From the NCBI RefSeq assembly GCF_014698475.1, contig NZ_JACJTB010000045.1, positions 1 through 57,150 of the forward strand: a stretch of DNA of 57,150 nt, given 5' to 3'. Positions 38,163 to 48,289 of the stretch are shown one piece after another. Numbering within the stretch: position 1 is the stretch's first letter; every line of letters begins with the position of its first letter. Origin of the DNA: Nostoc spongiaeforme FACHB-130 (GTDB lineage: Bacteria > Cyanobacteriota > Cyanobacteriia > Cyanobacteriales > Nostocaceae). The notes under the pieces are model-generated. The model was not told the DNA's origin and did no database searches. It saw nothing but the letters and a program-made list of their open reading frames with translations. The position numbers were made by a program, and so were the translations under genes.

Positions 38163-38822
38163 ATGACTAGTGTTGTACAATCCCCATACAGTAGCGAACA
38201 AATAGCCGCTTGGTTGCGTGGACTGCTAACCATTGCTTGGGCAGATGGCAACTTTGATGACCATGAACAGCAGTTTATTGCTAGTCTGACCAAAGAAGAA
38301 TTAGCACCGAGCCTAAAATGGGAATCTTTAGAAGTCATTACACCAGAAGACTTAGCCGCAGCCTTGGGTAAAGGTACACCAGTAGCCGAAAATTTTTTAC
38401 GTACAGCAGTGATGGTAGCGATCGCTGATGGTACATATTCTTCTAGCGAAGATCAAGTACTACACCAATTTTGCCAAGTTTTAGAACTACCAGAAGATAT
38501 TATCCAAGCCCTGCGTCATACCCTAGAAATTCAAGATCCGCTAGTTTCATCCAAAGTACCACCCCACTTACCACTCGACTCGCTGCGCGACTGGTTAGAT
38601 GGGCTAGATGTGCAAGACCCCAGAGTTGCCCGCTTTTTATGTAAAATGATTCCCTCTCAATGTCCTTTTGAACGAGATGTCACCTTATTTGGACGCAAAA
38701 TTGTCCACATCCCACCCTTGTGTAAGATTAATCCACTTTATGAACAACTAGTTGGTTTACGTTTCCGCGCCCTCTCATATTTGGCAGATGACTGCGGTGA
38801 GGATGTTACGCCATATATTTGA
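38163..38822 (+). CDS. TerB-like domain fused to Mo-nitrogenase C-terminal-like domain
   Basis: In the 219-residue protein, residues 8-120 are a TerB-like all-helical domain with the repeated acidic motif WADGNFDDHEQQFI and IADGTYSSSEDQVL (possible metal or calcium loops). The C-terminal part (about 145-219; VQDPRVARFLCKMIPSQCPF, PPLCKINPLYEQLVGLRFRA, CGEDVTPYI) fits the Mo-nitro_C (Mo-dependent nitrogenase C-terminal) domain, known from cyanobacterial proteins. TerB domains occur in tellurite/phage-stress systems at membranes. I start at ATG 38163, eight bases after AGGAG; the longer frame from TTG 38148 is disfavoured. It lies 100 bases before obg, the same strand. Confidence 0.83.
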   Translation: MTSVVQSPYSSEQIAAWLRGLLTIAWADGNFDDHEQQFIASLTKEELAPSLKWESLEVITPEDLAAALGKGTPVAENFLRTAVMVAIADGTYSSSEDQVLHQFCQVLELPEDIIQALRHTLEIQDPLVSSKVPPHLPLDSLRDWLDGLDVQDPRVARFLCKMIPSQCPFERDVTLFGRKIVHIPPLCKINPLYEQLVGLRFRALSYLADDCGEDVTPYI

Positions 38823-38921
38823 GTGCTGAGTGCTGAGTGTTGAGTTAAAAGTAGAGAATAAAGATAAAGCATTGATTAAAAAACTTATAATTTAGAACTC
38901 ACAACTCAGCACTGTAGAAAT

Positions 38922-39950
38922 ATGCAATTCATTGATCAAGTAGCAATTGAAGTTGAAGCGGGTAAAGGTGGCGATGGTATTGTCGCCTTTCGTAGAGAAA
39001 AATATGTGCCGGCTGGCGGCCCCTCTGGCGGAAATGGCGGACGCGGCGGTTCTGTGATATTCCAGGCTGTAGAAAACCTCCAAACCCTCCTTGACTTTAG
39101 ATATAACCATCTATTTAAGGCGGAAAATGGTGGTCGAGGCGGCCCTAATAACCGTACTGGCGCATCCGGGAAAGATTTAATCATCGAAGTTCCCTGCGGT
39201 ACAGTGATTTATGATGCCGAAACTGATGAAATTATCGGCGATTTAATTACACCAGAACAAACTTTAGTCATTGCCGAAGGCGGTAAAGGTGGACTGGGAA
39301 ATCAACATTTTTTAAGTAACCGCAACCGCGCCCCAGAATACGCCCTCCCTGGTTTAGAAGGTGAAAAAAAGTCTCTCCGTTTGGAGTTGAAACTATTAGC
39401 AGAAGTCGGAATTATTGGTTTACCAAATGCTGGTAAATCGACTTTGATTTCCTCATTATCGGCAGCCAGACCAAAAATTGCTGATTATCCTTTTACCACT
39501 CTGATACCAAATTTGGGTGTCGTGCGGAAACCTACGGGTGATGGTACAGTTTTTGCTGACATTCCCGGACTAATTGAAGGTGCAGCCCAAGGTGCCGGTT
39601 TGGGACATGATTTTTTACGTCACATTGAACGCACAAGGGTACTATTACATTTAATTGACGCAACTAGTGATGATGTCATCAGAGACTACAATACCATTCA
39701 ACAAGAATTGCAAGCTTATGGACGCGGTTTAGCAGAGCGTCCGCAAATTTTAGCACTGAATAAAATTGACGCAGTTGATAGAGAAGAAGTTGATTTAGAT
39801 GAGTTAGCTACCCAATTAAATCACCTTGCCTATGCTCCAGTTTTCGTGATTTCGGCGGTCACTCGTACTGGTTTAGAGCCAATGTTACAAGAAGTTTGGA
39901 ATGTTATTGACCAAATTAATGCTATTGAAGCCGAGCAAGTGTTGAGTTGA
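38922..39950 (+). CDS. obg: GTPase Obg
   Basis: This essential GTPase of late 50S ribosome assembly and stress control is cytoplasmic. The 342-residue protein has the glycine-rich Obg fold ([34 protein letters not shown]), then a TRAFAC G domain: G1 GLPNAGKS, G2 with YPFTTL, G3 [10 protein letters not shown]4 NKID and G5 SAVT. It lacks the long C-terminal extension found in some bacteria. ATG 38922; the 100-base leader after the TerB gene carries TGAGTGC units and their inverse, which could form a hairpin. It may be co-transcribed with the TerB-like gene. Confidence 0.96.
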   Translation: MQFIDQVAIEVEAGKGGDGIVAFRREKYVPAGGPSGGNGGRGGSVIFQAVENLQTLLDFRYNHLFKAENGGRGGPNNRTGASGKDLIIEVPCGTVIYDAETDEIIGDLITPEQTLVIAEGGKGGLGNQHFLSNRNRAPEYALPGLEGEKKSLRLELKLLAEVGIIGLPNAGKSTLISSLSAARPKIADYPFTTLIPNLGVVRKPTGDGTVFADIPGLIEGAAQGAGLGHDFLRHIERTRVLLHLIDATSDDVIRDYNTIQQELQAYGRGLAERPQILALNKIDAVDREEVDLDELATQLNHLAYAPVFVISAVTRTGLEPMLQEVWNVIDQINAIEAEQVLS

Positions 39951-40033
39951 GTTAACTTAAAATAAAACAACAGATATACCCAGATAAATTATATGTGTTT
40001 ATCTGCGGTTAATTACTGATTATTTTGGTAGTT

Positions 40034-40615
40034 ATGCAGTTACCAGAAAAACGCTACTATTCGCCGGAAGAATATTTAGAATTTGAGGTTAATTCAGAGG
40101 AAAAGCACGAATATATTGACGGTCAAATTATTCTTATGCCGGGTGGAACACCAAATCATAACAAACTTGCTGGTAATTTGTATGCAGCAATCCTTTACGC
40201 TATGAAGCGTCTGCCTTACGAAGTGTATTCTAGTGACCAGCGTATATGGATACCTCAGAAACATATCCTTACTTATCCTGATGTATCGGTAGTGAAAACT
40301 CCTTTGGAATATCAAGAAGGAAGACGGGATACTTTAATTAACCCAGTGTTGATTGCTGAGGTGTTATCAAAATCTACTAAAAGTTATGACCGCGATGAAA
40401 AGTTTGCTGCTTATCGGACAATTCCTAATTTTCAAGAATATATTCTGATTGACCAATATAAAATCCACGTGGAGCATTATTACAAAACCGATAATAATAA
40501 GTGGATATTTTCTGAATATGAAGATGCAAATCTTTTGTTGAATTTATCTTCTATTCCTTGTCAGGTTTTACTGGGGGATATTTACGATAAGGTTGATTTG
40601 AGTGTAGAGGAGTAA
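40034..40615 (+). CDS. Uma2-family (DUF820) putative endonuclease, second copy
   Basis: The 193-residue protein has the family pattern YYSPEEYLEFEVNSEEKHEY, TYPDVSVV (Asp), NPVLIAEVLSKST (Glu), and RDEKFAAYRTIPNFQEYILI (Lys). Its sequence is clearly different from the copy at 28474, so this is an old family member and not a recent duplication. The start is ATG 40034; the frame opens earlier at TTG 40025, which has no support. Downstream the ACGCCAAGGCACAGAGAC repeat begins at once. Confidence 0.9.
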   Translation: MQLPEKRYYSPEEYLEFEVNSEEKHEYIDGQIILMPGGTPNHNKLAGNLYAAILYAMKRLPYEVYSSDQRIWIPQKHILTYPDVSVVKTPLEYQEGRRDTLINPVLIAEVLSKSTKSYDRDEKFAAYRTIPNFQEYILIDQYKIHVEHYYKTDNNKWIFSEYEDANLLLNLSSIPCQVLLGDIYDKVDLSVEE

Positions 40616-40724
40616 AAACTTCACGCCAAGGCACAGAGACGAGAAAGAGCGTTAAAGTTGTAATTGAGCATAAATGCGTAGACGCAATTAGTAGCTTGTC
40701 CTAGACATCGGTTTCTACTCAACT

Positions 40725-41744
40725 ATGACTGATACCAAAATTAAGAAAAAAGGCAAATCTCTACCGCCAAAGCTCATTATTGGTTTAGGTAAGTTTGTCT
40801 GGACGACTCTTTGGCATATTATGATGTCTCGACTCGCCCCCCGCAATCAATCAGGGGAATATATTCGTCCCGACAGTCAGTTTAGAAGTGTTGTGAGTCA
40901 AGCTGAAGGTAACATTTACCAACCAGCAGCAGGACGTTATAAACTTTACGTTGGCTTGGGTTGTCCTTGGGCGCATCGCACACTAGTTGTCAGGGCGCTC
41001 AAAGGATTGGAAGATGTGATATCAGTTACTACCGTTGAACCTTCGGCGGAGACTGGGGGTTGGGTATTTACTAGCGAAGATGAAGGTTGTCAAACTCTAG
41101 CCCAATTGTATCAGCTTGCCCAACCTGGCTACACTGGGCGTTGTACAGTTCCAGTTTTATGGGATAAACAAACCAAAACCATTGTCAATAACGAAAGTGC
41201 GGAAATTATTGTCATCCTGAACTCAGAATTTAATCAGTTGGCGACAAATCCCACATTAAATCTCTACCCAGCCGGACTCAAAGAAAAAATTGACTGGTGG
41301 AATCAAAAGATTTACACAAATGTTAATAATGGCGTTTATCGCTGTGGCTTTGCTCAAACTCAAGCCGCCTACAACCAAGCTTGTGATCAATTATTCGATA
41401 CTCTGGATGAAATTGATGCAGCGTTGAATAACAGTCGATATCTTTGTGGTAACAATGTCACTTTAGCGGATATACGTTTGTTTACAACGCTATTTCGCTT
41501 TGACATTGTGTACTATGGGTTGTTTAAGTGTAACCGCCACCGCATTCAAGACTATCCCAATTTGGGAGGTTACTTACGTGATTTATATCAGTTACCAGGC
41601 GTGGCTGGTACTTGTGATTTAGAAAGTGTCAAGCAAGACTATTATGGCAATCTTTTCCCGCTTAACCCTGGTGGAATTGTGCCGACTGGCCCTGATATGG
41701 CATTTATGTTAAAACCACATGGGCGTTTTAGTAAAATAACTTAA
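40725..41744 (+). CDS. Glutathione S-transferase, glutathionyl-hydroquinone-reductase type
   Basis: The 339-residue cytoplasmic protein belongs to the Xi-class/ECM4-YqjG group, which reductively removes glutathione from glutathionyl-quinones. The catalytic cysteine is Cys80 in LGCPWAHRTLVVR, followed by LKGLEDVISVTTVEP. A thioredoxin-fold segment contains PVLWDKQTKTIVNNESAEI. The helical C-domain has LDEIDAALNNSRYLCGNNVT, LADIRLFTTLFRFDIVYYGL and FKCNRHRIQDYPNLGGYLRD, all characteristic. It starts with ATG 40725 and ends 17 bases inside the 3' end of the opposite-strand gene. Confidence 0.9.
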   Translation: MTDTKIKKKGKSLPPKLIIGLGKFVWTTLWHIMMSRLAPRNQSGEYIRPDSQFRSVVSQAEGNIYQPAAGRYKLYVGLGCPWAHRTLVVRALKGLEDVISVTTVEPSAETGGWVFTSEDEGCQTLAQLYQLAQPGYTGRCTVPVLWDKQTKTIVNNESAEIIVILNSEFNQLATNPTLNLYPAGLKEKIDWWNQKIYTNVNNGVYRCGFAQTQAAYNQACDQLFDTLDEIDAALNNSRYLCGNNVTLADIRLFTTLFRFDIVYYGLFKCNRHRIQDYPNLGGYLRDLYQLPGVAGTCDLESVKQDYYGNLFPLNPGGIVPTGPDMAFMLKPHGRFSKIT

Positions 41745-42498
41745 ATCTTGCTAACTGAACTTCTAGGGCTTTAATGATAATTTTATTGAGTTCAGTACTA
41801 TTTTTGAATTGCAGAATTTGTTGTGTTGGTAAATCAAACGGAATTTTACCTTCTAAATCTGGGCGCTGCATGTGTGCTAACAAAATTTGTTCGGAGCGTT
41901 TACTTTGAATTGCATAGCCAATTTCTACGCAAACATTGGGACTAGGAATGAGTTGCTGATTTTCTTGGCTGTCAATGCTGGCGATGGCTGTAGTATCAGC
42001 TATAAACAACAAACTCTTGCGGATTTTTCGCATCATGGCTTTATTTAAGCGCAGAATGCCATCACTCGGTCTATAGGATTCTACTAATGTTAAAGGCAGA
42101 CGCGATCGCATATTCAAAATTTCCAGGCTTTTTTGCAATCCCTCGCGCAAGGCTTCACTAGCTACACTATACTCAGTTTGATAGCAGAAAAAAATGGTTG
42201 GATCTAATTGCGCTAACAATGCTTGTTTGGTGAAATAAATTTCATGACTAATCAAGTCAATATTAGCTACACAATAACCACCACTACCTTCAATATAAAA
42301 TTCAATATTTTCTCCTTCCAAATAACGCTCGAACCATACAGATTTTTTCACGTCATCACTATCTTCTAAAAAGTCTGCTCGCAAAGCCGAACGCAGTAGA
42401 CTTTTTTTACTGAGACGAATATCTGCTGGGCGTTTTTCTAATTGTGAAATCGGTTCGTAATCTTGGAGATACCATGCTCTGAGCGCAATAATTGACAT
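41728..42498 (-). CDS. TIR/nucleoside-2-deoxyribosyltransferase-like protein
   Basis: In the 256-residue protein, residues 1-95 form a domain I do not recognise, ending HEIYFTKQALLAQLDP. Residues 100-235 fit the TIR-like/nucleoside deoxyribosyltransferase fold: first strand TIFFCYQTEY, a long helix, KIRKSLLFIADTTAIASI, then SPNVCVEIGYAIQSKRSEQI (Glu192 as candidate catalytic residue) and GKIPFDLPTQQILQFK. The PNV-x2-E-x-GYA plus PFDL combination is seen in bacterial TIR-like proteins that cleave or bind nucleotides such as NAD in defence or stress signalling. The 3' end overlaps the GST gene by 17 bases, tail to tail. ATG 42498. Confidence 0.7.
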   Translation of the reverse strand: MSIIALRAWYLQDYEPISQLEKRPADIRLSKKSLLRSALRADFLEDSDDVKKSVWFERYLEGENIEFYIEGSGGYCVANIDLISHEIYFTKQALLAQLDPTIFFCYQTEYSVASEALREGLQKSLEILNMRSRLPLTLVESYRPSDGILRLNKAMMRKIRKSLLFIADTTAIASIDSQENQQLIPSPNVCVEIGYAIQSKRSEQILLAHMQRPDLEGKIPFDLPTQQILQFKNSTELNKIIIKALEVQLARFKLFY

Positions 42499-43316
42499 AA
42501 GGCGCTATTTGAATTATTTAAATGTTGATTTCACTAAAATTCAGAATTCTTCAGGCGAACGATCATTTGACCGTACAGAAGTTACAAGTCTGAAGAAATT
42601 AAATAACCCCCACTCAATAACTTACTGCTGAATTCTGGATTCTACATTTTACTGCAATTAGCTGGCTACTAGCTTACACTGATTTACCTAAATACAACAA
42701 CACCCAAGCATTTACTAGCTAAGATTATTTCCTCCTCTTGTTTCTTCTAGGCAGGGATGTAATCTCTTTCACCACTCAAAACAAGCAATGAAAACCAGTT
42801 TACAGCGCCCCCTGATTTTCAATATTTGAGGAAATATCAGCGATCGCGTTGGGTGTTGTTGGGTTTGTACGAGACAGACATAAATTCAACAGCGTTTTAC
42901 CTCTTCTTTTTTATTGCAATCTAGCTGTTTTATCTGCCAGGGAAGCTAAGTATAGGACTCATATTTGATTTCTGAAAAAAATCAGTACACCCAGATCAGG
43001 CTTTTTTCCTACTCCCTACTCCCCATTCCCTACTCCCTGCCTACACAACTAGATTCAGGAATCAAATCATATTCCTATAGCTTCATTTATTAGATTAACA
43101 TCAGTAGATTAATATGGATATTTATGCAAATAAACTTTACTTTTAGCATCAGAATTATTAATATTTATAACTGATAAGTATTGGATTAATAGTAATGAAA
43201 TTTATTTCTATTTTCCGACTAAATAATTGTTAATTACTTATTACTAAAACAACATAATTATTAAATTAACATTCGCCTTTCGTTAATTTTTATTGAGAGA
43301 AAATAAGACTAATCAG
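42499..43316. other. 820-base intergenic region
   Basis: AT-rich, with AGAATTC-like units (42539-42660), an HIP1 core near 42841 and CTACTCC heptamers (43008-43040). No gene is recognised; it must hold the promoter of the TIR-like gene and the 3' region of the GAF kinase. Confidence 0.45.
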
Positions 43317-46100
43317 CTATTGTAAATCCATTACTATAGTTGATTCTACTGCCTGCTTTTCTCTATTATTTATGTGACGTAACAACCTAATGGGAATTTC
43401 AATCCAAAACTCTGTACCTTTGCCGACTTCGGAAATACAATCCATCATTCCACCATGTTTTTCTACAATAATTTGGTAACTAATTGCTAATCCCAAACCT
43501 GTACCTTTGCCTACAGCTTTGGTGGTGAAAAAAGGATCAAAAATTCGCTTCCTGACATCTTCTGTCATTCCTGGCCCATTATCAGCAATGCGAATCAATA
43601 TACGAGACGTATCTGTAGCTAATCTAGTAGAGATTGAAATTTTCGGCTTAGGAAGCTGAAATTTATCCTGTGCTAAATCTCCTTGATTTTCCAAGACATC
43701 AATAGCATTTGTCAGAATGTTCATAAAGACTTGATTTATTTGTCCTGCATAACATTCTATCAATGGTAAATCACCATAATCTTTGAGAATATCAATGCCT
43801 GTAAAATTAGCTGTGGATTTCAGACGATGTTGTAAAATTAATAAAGTATTATCTATGCCTTCATGTAAATCAACGGGTTTGTTTTCTGCTTCATCTAATC
43901 GGGAAAAATTGCGTAAAGATAAAACAATCGAACGGATACGATCGGCTCCAATTTGCATTGAAGAAATCATTTTTGGTAAATCCTCTGCCAAAAATTCTAA
44001 GTCAACGCTTCTGGCCGTGGACATAATTTCAGGATGTGGTTGAGGATAATGCAGTTGATAAAGTTCGATAATTTTTAACAAGTCTTGAGTATATCTGTTT
44101 GCATAATGTAAGTTACCGTAAATAAAGTTAACTGGGTTGTTAATTTCGTGGGCTACACCTGCTACTAGTTGACCTAAACTAGACATTTTTTCAGTCTGAA
44201 TTAATTGTGTTTGTGCTGCTTGAAGTTCTATTAAAGTTCGTTCTAATTGTGTAGCTTTTGCTCTAGCTTCTGCTTCAGACAGACAACTTTGTTCATAAAG
44301 TTGAGCTTGCTGAATAGCGATCGCAGCTTGATCTGCCAACTGTTGTAGTAAATTTATTTCTGTATCTTGCCATTCTCTGGGCTTTGCACACTGATGAACA
44401 ATCAGTAAGCCCCAAAGTTGCAAACCTATATTGATGGGAACAGTTAAGTTAGCTTGTACTTGTATACTCTGCAAAAATTCTCGGTGACAAGCACTTATAG
44501 AATCCGTATTGACATTATTAATAGTTTTAACGTTACCCTGCAAGAATAAACCTGTTGCTTCATCGGGGATACAGCCTGCTGGTGTGGGAATTCCCAAAGT
44601 TGATGACCAAGACCCGTTGATTTCTTCAACCATTACCTGACCTTCCGACTCACCAGTTCTTTGATAAATCAGAACCCTATCAGAATTCAGCAGCGAACGA
44701 ACTTCATAGACAATAGTTTGTAAGGTAGTTTTCAAATCTAATGAACGGCGAATTTGTTCGGAAACTTGCTTAGTTACCTTAGTAAACAATAAGGATTTTT
44801 CTAGTTCCGCCGTTTTCTCTTTTACCCGCAGTTCTAAATTGGTATTGAGTGTCTGTACTTCTTGGTAGATTTGTTGTTGCTGAATAGCAATCGAAAAGCT
44901 ATGAGACAAAGCCTGGGCGAGAGAAATTTCTTCATCTGTCCAAGCAATAGCTTGTCCTTTTTTTTCTTCTCGCCACACATCAAAAGAAATTTGTGGTAAC
45001 TGTTGTTGAGGATTTTGCTCACGTCGTCCAGCCCACAGGATTTCGGTGTTGAATTCTGGACGAAACACACTCAACACACCGATTAATTTTTGTCGGTAAT
45101 GCAGAGGTATGACTAACATACCCCGAATTTGGGTTAGTTGAAACGCAAATGCCAAAACACGCAAATGTGCTTCATGGTAAAGGTTAGTGGTCATCCAAAT
45201 TTGACCTTGTTTGCATTCATCCATCCATTTTTGCCAAACAGGATGTTGTTCGATGATGCTAGTTTCTACCTCAAATGGAATTGTTGGTTGCTCGCCAAAT
45301 GTGTAAACTTCTGTTACTGGTTCAATGTAAAGGCGGCCACCTATGCCATTTAAGGCTGTGATCGTTTCTTCTAAAGCGGCCTGTAATTCCAGGTTAGGTA
45401 ATTGATGTAGTAGGGTAGTAACATGATTAATTGTCTCTTCCCGCTTCTGTCTTGCTAAAGTTTGGGTGTAAAGATTACTTTGAGTAATAGCGATCGCTAC
45501 TTGATCAACAACTTGCTGGACTAAAGTTAGTTCTGCTGGGGAAATTTCTCGTGGTTGACTGTGATGTGATACCAATAGTCCCCAAAGTATGGGTTTGAGA
45601 GAATCACCTTGGACTTCGCTATGTAAAATCGGCACCACTAGCGAAGACTGCACCCCCATTGCTGTTAAATATTGAATATGACAGGGATCTACTTGTTGAT
45701 AGTCGGTATTTTCGCTTTCTAGAAGTTCTTCTGTAGCGTTGGGCGCTGGCAAAGATAACCCTAATTTGCCCCTAGATACATCAACAATTACACGTTGCTG
45801 TCCTAATAACAGCATTTTTCTGCTTTCCAGAGGAATATCTGAATCTGGAAAGCGTAACCCGATTAAGGATGGTAGTACTTGATCATTCAGAGATTCAGCA
45901 ATAACTTCACCACTACCATCAGCATCAAACCGATATACCATCACTCGGTCTGTAGCCAAAAACAAACGAACTTCGGCAACGGTAGCGGTTAAAATATCTG
46001 CCAGTTCCAGCGATCGCCTAATCCGGTTAATTATCCGGTGTAATAAACCCTCTTGACCAAAGGGAGGCTGCGAACCGCTTGGGTTATCAGTATATTCCAT
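43317..46100 (-). CDS. Multi-GAF sensor histidine kinase with two bilin-attachment-like motifs
   Basis: The 927-residue protein has three GAF domains. GAF1 (about 25-205) has phytochrome-like FPDSDIP and Cys140-His141 ([26 protein letters not shown]). GAF2 (about 225-405) lacks such a Cys and has an insert. A coiled coil precedes GAF3 (about 440-600), with Cys538-His539 ([27 protein letters not shown]), the cyanobacteriochrome pattern. A helix leads to HisKA (His651 in [10 protein letters not shown]) and the ATPase (G1 GPGMTEDV, G2 GTGLGLAIS). Inferred role: light sensing through a covalent bilin. No response regulator is adjacent. ATG 46100. Confidence 0.9.
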   Translation of the reverse strand: MEYTDNPSGSQPPFGQEGLLHRIINRIRRSLELADILTATVAEVRLFLATDRVMVYRFDADGSGEVIAESLNDQVLPSLIGLRFPDSDIPLESRKMLLLGQQRVIVDVSRGKLGLSLPAPNATEELLESENTDYQQVDPCHIQYLTAMGVQSSLVVPILHSEVQGDSLKPILWGLLVSHHSQPREISPAELTLVQQVVDQVAIAITQSNLYTQTLARQKREETINHVTTLLHQLPNLELQAALEETITALNGIGGRLYIEPVTEVYTFGEQPTIPFEVETSIIEQHPVWQKWMDECKQGQIWMTTNLYHEAHLRVLAFAFQLTQIRGMLVIPLHYRQKLIGVLSVFRPEFNTEILWAGRREQNPQQQLPQISFDVWREEKKGQAIAWTDEEISLAQALSHSFSIAIQQQQIYQEVQTLNTNLELRVKEKTAELEKSLLFTKVTKQVSEQIRRSLDLKTTLQTIVYEVRSLLNSDRVLIYQRTGESEGQVMVEEINGSWSSTLGIPTPAGCIPDEATGLFLQGNVKTINNVNTDSISACHREFLQSIQVQANLTVPINIGLQLWGLLIVHQCAKPREWQDTEINLLQQLADQAAIAIQQAQLYEQSCLSEAEARAKATQLERTLIELQAAQTQLIQTEKMSSLGQLVAGVAHEINNPVNFIYGNLHYANRYTQDLLKIIELYQLHYPQPHPEIMSTARSVDLEFLAEDLPKMISSMQIGADRIRSIVLSLRNFSRLDEAENKPVDLHEGIDNTLLILQHRLKSTANFTGIDILKDYGDLPLIECYAGQINQVFMNILTNAIDVLENQGDLAQDKFQLPKPKISISTRLATDTSRILIRIADNGPGMTEDVRKRIFDPFFTTKAVGKGTGLGLAISYQIIVEKHGGMMDCISEVGKGTEFWIEIPIRLLRHINNREKQAVESTIVMDLQ

Positions 46101-46425
46101 TGCCTACTAAACCTATAAAAAATAATTAAACTATGTTAGAAAAATGCTGCTATACCCAGAGCCGCCATTTCTATCTTTGACTTTTAATAACGACGAGAAA
46201 ATATTAATTGTCAACTAATTTTATACCTACTGCAAAATGATGTATTCGGTAGGATTATGTAAATCAACCAATTCCAAAATTGTCTCTATGAATCTTAATT
46301 TTTTTATAATTTTTTAATTTTTAATCGCTGCAATTAAGTAAATCTAGTGATACTACCTTTCAATTTTGTTGATTTAGGGAATGTCAGCATTCCCCCTATC
46401 AGTATTCTGACACTTTTATATGTAT
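46101..46425. other. Intergenic region between kinase and NADAR genes
   Basis: 325 AT-rich bases. Apart from poly-T stretches near 46294-46324, nothing recognisable. Confidence 0.4.
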
Positions 46426-46929
46426 CTACTCTTGGTGACAATCACTGGTAATTACGGAGTAAAGGCATAAGTGACGAATTTCTTCGCGCACCTTCATCAG
46501 AATTTTACCTAGATTGTTATGACCAGTTTTATCTTGACCACAACCCCAAAAATAGTCAGTAGGAGAATTTTCTACAATCGTCTCATCTCCTGTGGCTAGT
46601 AAAACTTCTCGAATATCAGTATGGGTGAGAAATTTTTTGAGTACTGCTTCACGCATCACTTGAGTTTTCACCAAATCCCAATCTAAACGTACTGTCCTGG
46701 AACTACAGCGTCCTAGGGCTGCGGCTTCTTCTGGTGTGGCAGCAGCATGAATTACAGGTATAATTGCTGCATCTTTGCTACTCACAAACTTTTGGGCTTG
46801 ATAATAATGCTCAACTGTTGACCAATAAGTACCTTGGATTTGGATGGGATGGGAAGAAAAGTTAGAAAAACAACCGTAAGGCTGCCACACTTTGTAAAAG
46901 TAAATAGTCATTTGAAAATTTATGTTCAT
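46426..46929 (-). CDS. NADAR-family protein
   Basis: The 167-residue protein has the NADAR (YbiA/DUF1768) pattern: FYKVWQPYGCFSNFSSHPI, STVEHYYQAQKF, GRCSSRTVRLDWD, and DYFWGCGQDKTGHNNLGKIL. The NADAR fold is an N-glycosidase type; members act on riboflavin intermediates or remove ADP-ribose from guanine in nucleic acid. No adjacent partner (such as a DarT toxin or rib gene) decides which. It starts at ATG 46929; ATG 46911 (MTIYFYK) is an alternative. A degenerate GATCCCC hairpin lies between it and the next gene. Confidence 0.9.
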   Translation of the reverse strand: MNINFQMTIYFYKVWQPYGCFSNFSSHPIQIQGTYWSTVEHYYQAQKFVSSKDAAIIPVIHAAATPEEAAALGRCSSRTVRLDWDLVKTQVMREAVLKKFLTHTDIREVLLATGDETIVENSPTDYFWGCGQDKTGHNNLGKILMKVREEIRHLCLYSVITSDCHQE

Positions 46930-46975
46930 ATATATTCAATCTATAGCAGTCCTAATACTTTCTTGAAAAATCAAA

Positions 46976-47004
46976 ATCCCCAACTACCTAATAAAGTCGG
47001 GGAT
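46976..47004. repeat. Degenerate GATCCCC/GGGGATC hairpin
   Basis: ATCCCCAACT (46976-46985) and AGTCGGGGAT (46995-47004) pair with one mismatch; this is a partial copy of the element at 36369-36401. It follows the Gfo/Idh gene stop (minus strand) by 27 bases and may serve as its terminator. Confidence 0.6.
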
Positions 47005-47030
47005 CTGAGTAGAGAGATTTTCTGAAAATC

Positions 47031-48056
47031 TTAAATATTGGTTAAAAAAATAGATTTTCCACCTTGATTGAGAGATGTGGTTAAAGCTGCCAGAATTTTG
47101 ACTAACTCTGTACCTACCCAACCTGATGACACAAGCGGCGGTTGATTCTGGAGTATGGATTGAATAAAGCGATCGCACACTTGTTGCAAAGGTTCACCTG
47201 GATTTAATTCAATCACTTCTCGGCTTTGATTCACCGGGAGAAAATGATTTCCTTGGCGTTCAAACTCACCATGTAATAAAGTCAATGGTGCATTCGGTGA
47301 CATTTCATCAAAAATTAAACTACCCAGACTACCCACCACAGCCAAACGCCTTTGTTTATCAGGGTTTAGCCAGCATAAATGAATGTATGCTTGAAAGTTA
47401 TTCGGGTAGGTCAGCGTCACCCAAACTAAATCTGCTAAACCAGATGGTGAGTTTTCTGCTGTTTGCAACCACACTGTCCCCGTTGCTTGCACCTTCACAG
47501 GTACTTGTCCCAGCCAGTTGTTAAAAATCGCAATATCATGAATCGCTAAGTCCCAGAGTGCATCAACATCTTGGCGGACTGGCCCCAAGTGGATGCGAGA
47601 AGCATAACCATAACGTAATTCACCTAATTGATTCGCCTCAACTACCGCTTTTCCCGCGATAACGGCTGGGTGAAATAAATAAGTATGGTCAACCATCAAG
47701 ATTAACTTTTGTAACTCTGCTAAATAGCAAAGTTCCTCACATTCCTTGGGGTCTAAAGTTAAAGGCTTTTCCGCTAAAACATGGTATCCCTGCTGGAGAG
47801 CATCTTTGATTAAATGATAGTGAGTCGTGGCTGGTGTGGCGATCGCGACTGCGGCTAAATCTGCTATTTCCTGTAAAGCTGACCATTGAGTTGTTAATAA
47901 TACATTTTCATCTAAATTAAATTGCTGCTTGGCTGCTGTTAATCTTTCTATATGGGGATCTAATACTGCTGCGACACTTACTTGGGGATGTGCTAAAAAA
48001 TTCCGCAGTAAATGTACGCCCCAACGCCCAACTCCAATAACTGCGATTTTAATCAT
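47031..48056 (-). CDS. Gfo/Idh/MocA-family oxidoreductase
   Basis: The 341-residue protein begins with a Rossmann nucleotide-binding motif (IAVIGVGRWGVHLLRNF). It carries ATPATTHYHLIKDALQQGYH, LAEKPLTLDP (the EKP motif), and an alpha/beta substrate domain with LWDLAIHDIAIFNNWLG, whose HD pair lies in the active site. NAD-dependent sugar or sugar-nucleotide dehydrogenases are the usual members. The substrate is unknown. It is a single gene starting at ATG 48056. Confidence 0.93.
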   Translation of the reverse strand: MIKIAVIGVGRWGVHLLRNFLAHPQVSVAAVLDPHIERLTAAKQQFNLDENVLLTTQWSALQEIADLAAVAIATPATTHYHLIKDALQQGYHVLAEKPLTLDPKECEELCYLAELQKLILMVDHTYLFHPAVIAGKAVVEANQLGELRYGYASRIHLGPVRQDVDALWDLAIHDIAIFNNWLGQVPVKVQATGTVWLQTAENSPSGLADLVWVTLTYPNNFQAYIHLCWLNPDKQRRLAVVGSLGSLIFDEMSPNAPLTLLHGEFERQGNHFLPVNQSREVIELNPGEPLQQVCDRFIQSILQNQPPLVSSGWVGTELVKILAALTTSLNQGGKSIFLTNI

Positions 48057-48289
48057 TGGTTAACCGTCAAAAATCAATAGTCAATAGTCAGCGTTAAAAG
48101 TGCGATCGTCAACAGTAAAGATGCCAAATTTCTCATTTCTACTAAATATTTCAAGTATTGATTTATACAAAAAAATCCTAGTTATTTTTGGACAGTGCAA
48201 ACTCCAAGGTGATTTTTGGGAACACTTAAGTTTAGCTGACTGCCAGGTATATAGCGGTTCTTACTTGCTTGTAATACAGTTGGAACCCC

